64,000 nucleotides of DNA from Euphorbia lathyris (taxonomy: Eukaryota; Streptophyta; Magnoliopsida; Malpighiales; Euphorbiaceae), in the NCBI RefSeq assembly GCF_963576675.1, contig NC_088915.1:86561501-86625500 (forward strand), given 5' to 3'. Both the position numbers and the translations under genes were made by a program. How positions within the stretch are numbered: position 1 is the first letter of the stretch; each line of letters begins with the position of its first letter. This document shows, one piece after another, positions 58,996-64,000 of the stretch. The notes under the pieces were generated by a model. It made no database searches and had not been told where the DNA came from. It saw nothing but the letters and a program-made list of their open reading frames with translations.

Positions 58996-59201
58996 AGTTT
59001 TACTCTGTCTATATTCCTAGCTAGGTAGAGTTTTAATACGACTATACTTATGTATTGTATTCCTATACAAACTGTTATTGGCTCACTATAAATACAAGGC
59101 CTCTGAGCCAGAATCATTAAGCTGATTCAATTTATTATTGTGCCTATTACTTATCTGTCTATCTCCATAATTCTCTCATCTATCTAACCCTAGATTCAAC
59201 A
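58944..59201 (+). repeat. 3' LTR of the 5.7 kb copia element
   Basis: 258 bp, TGTTAGATAT to ATTCAACA. Five substitutions against the 5' copy and no indels. Confidence 0.95.
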
Positions 59202-59879
59202 CGAACTTGTGTAAAATGTAATCAATTGATCACTCAGTCGTAAAAAAGTAAGTTAAATGCGGAATATGTATTCCGCGTGTCTTAGAATGTTATTACATAA
59301 TTAAAAAAATAGATTAAAAATGAAGTTATTGCTTGTTCAACTATACAACTTGTCCTCTCTAATATTAGGACCGTATACTCCGGTTTTGATCGTTTTACTA
59401 TTTTTAAGACTCGTGCAATACATCTTTCGCATTTAACTTACTTTTTTTGCAACCGAGTGATCAATTGATTACATTTTGCGCAAGTTCAGAAGGCTAACTG
59501 AACATTTTATGCAAGTTGAGGGAGGCTATCGAGACACTTTAAAAGTTTAGGAGCCAATCAAACTTTTTGGACAAGTTCAGGGGACAAATGATATATTAAA
59601 CATATATTGATTTGATTAACCTTAAAGATAACTCAATGCTCTTCTGTCCTTAATTAAAAGTGAGGGTTCGAATCTCATTTTAGGCATGGAGCAATCTTAT
59701 ATCTTCTAATAACAATTGTCGTATTCTAATCCTAATTAAATATTTTATATCTATTATTTAACTAAGAAGTAATAAAAAGAAATACAAAAAAGAAAAAAAA
59801 CACTAAATAGACCCTTTACAATCATAGCGATAACACAAAATAATATCTTATCTATATCAAAAAGTAGGATTGTAATCGA

Positions 59880-60240
59880 GACGAGACGAGTTTTGTTCTA
59901 CTCATGTTCAGCTTGATAGGAATGGGCGAGCTCGAGCTCAACATCCTACTGGATCTCAGTTCATTAAAAAAAATGTCTGATCGTGAGCTGCTCGTGAGTA
60001 ATTCATTTTTTGTTCACGAGCAGCTCGTTATTTTTATTCATAAATTTTACTCGCAGACAGTAAATTAATTGTGTTCATAAGCTACATAGTTTTGAAACCT
60101 ATAAAACTATAGTTTCACACAAAACTATATAGTTTTACATTTCTCACTTTATAGAAATATTATTACTAAAAAAATATGTTCATAGGATGTGGCTCTGGAA
60201 ACAAACCAAACTTATTCAAGGAAGCTCGATTAGATATATT
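59880..60240. repeat. repeat shared with 1530-2080 in inverted orientation
   Basis: GAGCTGCTCGTGAGTAA, TGTTCACGAGCAGCTCG and ACTATATAGTTTTACATTT match the reverse complement of the left-hand copy. A similar patch with ATAATCGAATTTATTCATGA (61640-61685) may be its other side. Confidence 0.5.
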
Positions 60241-60254
60241 CACTTGACTTTCTC

Positions 60255-60990
60255 AATGGATTATCACCTCACATTTCTTCCCAATAACTAAGCAACGAGT
60301 TCTAAATAGATGATGCTGTGAGTTATGCTCCTCTTCACTAGACATTACCACCCTCATTACCAAATACACATTACGCTTAACGCCATCATCCTCACCTTTA
60401 TAGGTATATTTGTTTTGGCTCCACTCAACGTTCCCTAACTTATCTTCATACTAGAACCTATATTCATCATCTTCATAAGTATCTTCATTTTGGTTCCACT
60501 CAACATCCTCCAACTCATCATCGTAATGGAATATATCTTCCTCGTCTTCATAAGTAGCCCCATTTTGGTTCCACTCAATGATCTGACGCTCATCCTTATC
60601 ATGATAGAACCCATTCTCATCATCTTCATAGGTGTCCTCGTGTTGGTTCCACTCATCGTTCGGAAACTCATACTCATCATGGTAAACTCCAACATTTTCA
60701 ACATAATTAAATTCATTTTAATTATAATAAAATTCACCATCCTCATATAGCTTATCATCAGAATTGTTCTCTCTCTCTCTCTCTCTTCAACCCCTTCCTC
60801 GAACTCACTCTCATAACAGCCAAGTTCATCATTTCTTTCTAACTCATTCTCAGATTGGTTCTCCTCTTTATCAATCTCCTCTTCAAGCTCATCTTCTTCA
60901 TGATCATATTCAAATTCATTTCCCTCTTTGTCAACAACCCATTCTTCCCCATGACCTATCGTTTCCTTCCACTCCTCCTCATAATATTTA
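60255..60990 (-). pseudogene. Ty3/gypsy gag-protease junction fragment with acidic repeats, decayed
   Basis: On the minus strand the reading starts EEEWKETIGHGEEWVVDKEG and continues very acidic. It shifts frame in a GA microsatellite (about 60770-60786), then carries four units of about 25 residues around EWNQNEDTYEDDE. It ends with HNSQHHLFRTRCLVIGKKCE, then VIIH and a stop at about 60258. HxLFRTRCLVxGKxCxVII is what precedes the active-site Asp in gypsy proteases, and an acidic linker before it is usual. In-frame stops also occur at about 60716 and 60457. The identification rests on this short motif; a diverged host gene is the alternative. Plus-strand frames here are shadows. Confidence 0.5.
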
Positions 60991-61414
60991 ATTTTAAGGT
61001 TTATAGCTTATTTGAATCAATTATTGTTAATTTTTATTACTTTTCTTCTGATAACGAAATTTATGGATTAGAGTTTGTTTGAATCAACTGTTGTTATTTT
61101 TATTATTTTCAACGAAATTTATGACTTAGAGTTTGTTTGAATCAACTGTTTTTAGTTGTTACTTTTGTTTTGATAACAATTGTCATATTCTAATCATAAC
61201 TAAATATTTCATATTTATTGTTTGAACTAAGAAGTAAAAAACAAAAACAAAATGCGGAACTAAGTAAACACTTTACAATTATAGCGATATCATAAATATA
61301 AACATATAACACTAAATTGTTTTACATTTTTTTTATCTTTATAGAATATTATTATTAAATGGTATTTGATTACTCATTTTTCTCGTTATGTTTGCTTTTC
61401 ACTCCAAAAAATAG
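60991..61414. other. non-coding AT-rich stretch with local duplication
   Basis: No gene. GATTAGAGTTTGTTTGAATCAACT-type text occurs at 61064-61087 and, with small changes, 61124-61146 and 61005-61020. Confidence 0.4.
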
Positions 61415-61418
61415 ACTT

Positions 61419-61597
61419 TTAAGTGTTTGGTTAGATACCTTTTGAATGTCTTTCATAGCTGAAAATTAGCTTTTTATAAAAAACAGAAACTTCATACTTT
61501 TTGGAAAAGCAGTTTTTTTCAACAGTATATAACAACCCGTAACAGCAAACAGGAAACGTCAACAACAAAAAGCAAGTAAACCAAATGAGCCCTAAAA
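61419..61597. mobile_element. probable hAT-like MITE
   Basis: Left GTGTTTGGTTAGATACC and right, inverted, GGGCTCATTTGGTTTACTTG. The core has AAAAGCAGTTTTTTTC. It resembles the fragment at 50527. No confident target duplication. Confidence 0.45.
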
Positions 61598-61878
61598 ATA
61601 CAATCAAACCAAGCCTGATTAGGAACCTATTATAAACATTATAATCGAATTTATTCATGAACCTATAATCAAATTTACCACGAGTTTTCAAATGAAGTTT
61701 TCCACGCTCATACTCGACTCATTTATAAATCCAACCCAACACCATCCACCTTCTATCCTAACAAAATTTACATTCCCAAATGAAATAGGTAGATTAAGAA
61801 GAAAAGTAGTATAGATAGAGAAGTCTTGTATGGATGATCCATATTTAGAACCCATAGAAAAAAAAAACAGCTGGCACA

Positions 61879-61895
61879 GTGACGCAGAGTATGAC
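61879..61895. promoter_or_regulatory. as-1-like element (two TGACG, 7 bp apart)
   Basis: TGACG-CAGAGTA-TGACG has the spacing of the as-1 site bound by TGA bZIP factors, which responds to salicylic acid and oxidative signals. It lies about 115 bp upstream of a TATA-like box and 218 bp upstream of the WRKY start codon. Function is inferred from spacing only. Confidence 0.6.
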
Positions 61896-61990
61896 GTAAG
61901 TAAAAAAATAAACAAAAAAACAAAATAAAATATCACATAAAAATTCCAGAAAAATAAAAGAAAATCTAATTATCGGTCTTCGTCCAAACC

Positions 61991-62000
61991 CTTTTTATAG
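61991..62000 (+). promoter_or_regulatory. TATA-like box of the WRKY gene
   Basis: CTTTTTATAG, 113 bp before the ATG. It is followed by a pyrimidine-rich leader (62035-62108), typical of plant 5' UTRs. The transcription start would be expected near 62025-62035. Confidence 0.5.
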
Positions 62001-62112
62001 GCGACCCAGTTGCACCGGTTAAAGACTTCACACACTTCTCTTCCCTTTTCTTCTCCTTCTCTCTCTCTCTATCTGTTACCCCCATTTTCTCTTCTTCTTC
62101 TCCTCTTCTTTT

Positions 62113-63582
62113 ATGGACAAAGGATGGTGTCTCACTGAAGATCCTCCCCCTAATTCCACCTCCAATCTTCACTTCAACAAGAGTCCTCATCATTTTCATC
62201 ATCTGTCCGATTCTCTTCGGATGTTTCCTTTCCCGGTCAATCGCGCTTCCTCTTCTCCCACTACCACCGCCGCCGACGGTATTGATTTCTTCTCCGAGAA
62301 CAAAGATCTTGATCATTCTAAATCTGCTGCTGCTACGAGTATTGTCAATGTCAAGAAAGAGAGCTCTTACGCCGATGATCGTGTAAATGTAAGTTGTTTT
62401 GTTTCTATTTCGTCCTTTTATCATTTTGTGTGGTTGAGTGTTCGAGATCGAATCTTAGTTATAATTCGAATTTAGTTATAATTTTTTGTGGATTTGTGGA
62501 TTTGTGGATTTATAGACTGGATTGCACCTTCTTACTGCTAATACTGGAAGTGATCAATCTACGGTGGATGACGGAGTTTCATCTGATGTTGATGATAAGA
62601 GATCTAAAAATGAGGTAATTAAGGAGACGAGATGAGATTATTAGATGAATTAATTATAATTAGTTAAGATGAAGCATGATTTGGTTGATTAATTAGTTAA
62701 GATGAAGCATGATTTGGTTGATTAATTAGTTGTTGTATTAAATGATTGGTCAAACGTGTTTCAGCTTGTGCAATTACAATCGGAGCTTCAAAGGATGAAT
62801 ACGGAGAATCATAAGCTAAGAGATATGCTTAGTCAAGTTAATAATAATTATAATGCGTTACAGATGCATCTTGTGGCGTTGATGCAAAGCGGTCAACAAG
62901 ATCAGGTTAGTTGTTAATTAATAATTGGGAAGATTTTAATTAATTTGATCGGTGATGGATGATTGATGGTTAATTAATTAATGAGTTGTGTGCATTCAGG
63001 GTGTTCGACGAATTGCCGAGGAGAAAAAACAAGAGGTAGTGCCGAGACAATTCTTGGATCTTGGTCCTTCTGCAGAGACGGATGAGGTTTCTCATTCGTC
63101 ATCGGATGAGAGAACACGATCGGGCACGCCTCAGACTAATGTGGAAGCAGCTAAAAACAATGGGAAACTCGAGATTGGTTCGTATGATCAGGAGAATTCT
63201 AGTTTTAGAGATGGAAAAAGAATTGGAAGAGAAGAAAGTCCTGATTCGGAAACTCAAGGTTGGAATCCTAATAAGGCTCAGAAGGTTAATCCTGCTAACA
63301 AGAGTATCGATCAATCTACTGAGGCAACGATGAGGAAAGCTCGTGTATCAGTTCGAGCACGATCAGAAGCTCCTATGGTATGTAATTAACTATTTAATTA
63401 GTTCAGTTTTTGCCTAATTAAGCTTCGATTGCATGATGGGAAATTGACTGTTAATTAATTTTGATCAGATCACTGATGGTTGTCAATGGAGAAAATATGG
63501 ACAAAAAATGGCTAAAGGAAACCCATGTCCGAGAGCTTATTACAGATGCACCATGGCTGTTGGTTGTCCAGTGAGGAAGCAA
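62113..63582 (+). CDS. WRKY transcription factor, group IIb, 5' part (runs off the window)
   Basis: Five exons, all phase 0 with GT/AG borders: 62113-62388, 62516-62614, 62765-62905, 63000-63377 and 63469-63582; 336 residues so far. The ATG ([13 protein letters not shown]) is the first in the leader. Residues about 126-170 ([20 protein letters not shown]...) form the leucine-zipper-like coiled coil found in group IIb. Exon 4 holds the conserved [20 protein letters not shown] and the basic [16 protein letters not shown]. Exon 5 has [20 protein letters not shown] with the WRKYGQK DNA-binding core and the first zinc cysteines (RCTMAVGC). The intron after PVRKQ is at the usual place for this group; the HxH half of the finger lies beyond 64000. 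Nearest relatives by motif are the WRKY6/31/42 type. It binds W-box DNA in the nucleus and commonly acts in defence, senescence or phosphate responses; the specific role is unknown. Confidence 0.95.
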
Positions 63583-64000
63583 GTATGTAATTCAGTCTCA
63601 ATTTTCAAGTATTCAAATGTTTGTATTTTAGTTAATTCTGTCATATTGCCTGAGAACTTTATGTCCGTTTAGTTCTCTGATTAGTCTCAATTTTCAAGTA
63701 TTCAAATAATACGATAGAAGTGTTTAGATAGAATTGAGAAACAAATTTCTTATACTTATTTCAGTACAAAAATTAGCTAAATTTTACTATCTATGATAGA
63801 AACAACAAACCCTTTGATTTTATAGCGTTTTACGTATCTGTTTCGATCTCAGAAAGTTGTACGAATGGTTTCGGATCTTGTTTTCTTTATGTGTTTTGAG
63901 AAGTGGATCCATGTTAATCACTTCTTTAGTAAATAACTAATATTTTCTAAATCGTTTTCTACAAGTTTTCAAAATGAAAAGAATCTCTTATTTCCCTCTA
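63583..64000 (+). other. WRKY intron 5 (runs off the window)
   Basis: Begins GTATGTAATT after the PVRKQ codons. No acceptor-linked VQR exon is seen before the right edge. It contains a direct repeat of GTCTCAATTTTCAAGTATTC at 63594 and 63684. Confidence 0.8.

Larger units (their letters stand above)
53477..59201 (+). mobile_element. Ty1/copia retrotransposon, 5.7 kb, full length but broken
   Basis: LTRs of 258 bp at 53477-53734 and 58944-59201. CGAAC flanks both sides (53472-53476, 59202-59206). A primer site TGGTATCAG follows the 5' LTR, and a purine tract (GGCTTGAGGGGGG, 58931-58943) precedes the 3' LTR. The LTRs differ at five positions (1.9%); the 5' LTR start TATTAGAG is a mutated TGTTAGAT. 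The order gag, protease, integrase, RT, RNase H defines copia. The short LTR and size suit the Ale/Retrofit type, tentatively. Confidence 0.95.
53359..59601. mobile_element. MITE of the GGCTTAATACATCATTTG family, copy 2, split by copia
   Basis: Left half 53359-53476 (GGCCTAATACATCATTTACT, CTTGCATAAAATGTTCAGTT) and right half 59202-59601 (CGAACTTGTGTAAAATGTAA to ATATATTAAAC). Joined, they match the copy at 15789-16305 in order. The copia element lies in the left arm. The outer flanks resemble each other (ATATATTAAA / ATATATTGAT) but are not identical. Confidence 0.85.

Noticed and set aside
60435..60758. 107-codon Met-rich minus-strand frame
   Set aside because: It is the off-frame reading of the acidic repeats; the acidic frame carries the periodic motif.
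62966..63314. Minus-strand and second-frame plus-strand frames across WRKY exon 4
   Set aside because: Exon 4 is fixed by splice sites, phase and conserved residues; these are shadows.

Overview
The window is eudicot nuclear DNA: AT-rich, intron-bearing and crowded with plant transposable elements. Introns have GT/AG borders, and the two host genes belong to plant-specific families (a galacturonan-binding WAK-like protein and a group IIb WRKY factor). Copia elements use the initiator-Met tRNA primer site, and there is an Au-type SINE, a CACTA element and many MITEs. The family or species cannot be fixed from the sequence. No CRISPR, operon or other bacterial feature is present.

Layout. 1-940 is the 3' end of a Tork-like copia element with its LTR. 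1078-5659 (minus) is an intact five-exon gene for a kinase-less WAK-like protein; its introns hold old transposons and a duplicated piece of exon 3, and a MITE lies just upstream of its start. 5.7-26.5 kb has no recognisable host gene. It is a mosaic of Mutator-type MITEs with 9-10 bp target duplications, a 2.36 kb element of uncertain class, LINE fragments, two copies of a retroposon family, a solo TRIM LTR, and a segmental duplication (13.4-15.8 kb against 17.6-21.8 kb). 26.5-50.2 kb holds a 5'-truncated L1, a 4.7 kb CACTA element carrying a decayed TNPA-like gene and a complete TRIM, a pogo-like element, an Au-like SINE, a 1.4 kb long-TIR element, two more L1 copies, and a nest (46.4-50.2 kb) of MITE, L1, hAT and MITE. 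52.7-59.6 kb holds a MITE and then a nearly complete 5.7 kb copia element inserted in another MITE. 59.9-61.7 kb carries a decayed Ty3/gypsy gag-protease fragment. 62113 to the right edge is the 5' part of a WRKY IIb gene, with a TATA-like box and an as-1-like double TGACG site upstream.

How it fits together. The host content is two defence-type genes about 56 kb apart and pointing away from each other: a wall-surface protein at the left and a WRKY regulator at the right. Everything between is transposon debris, and insertions inside insertions give a relative chronology. Nearly all the insertions can be read directly from target-site duplications, so boundaries are mostly to the base. Functional statements are inferences from family knowledge.
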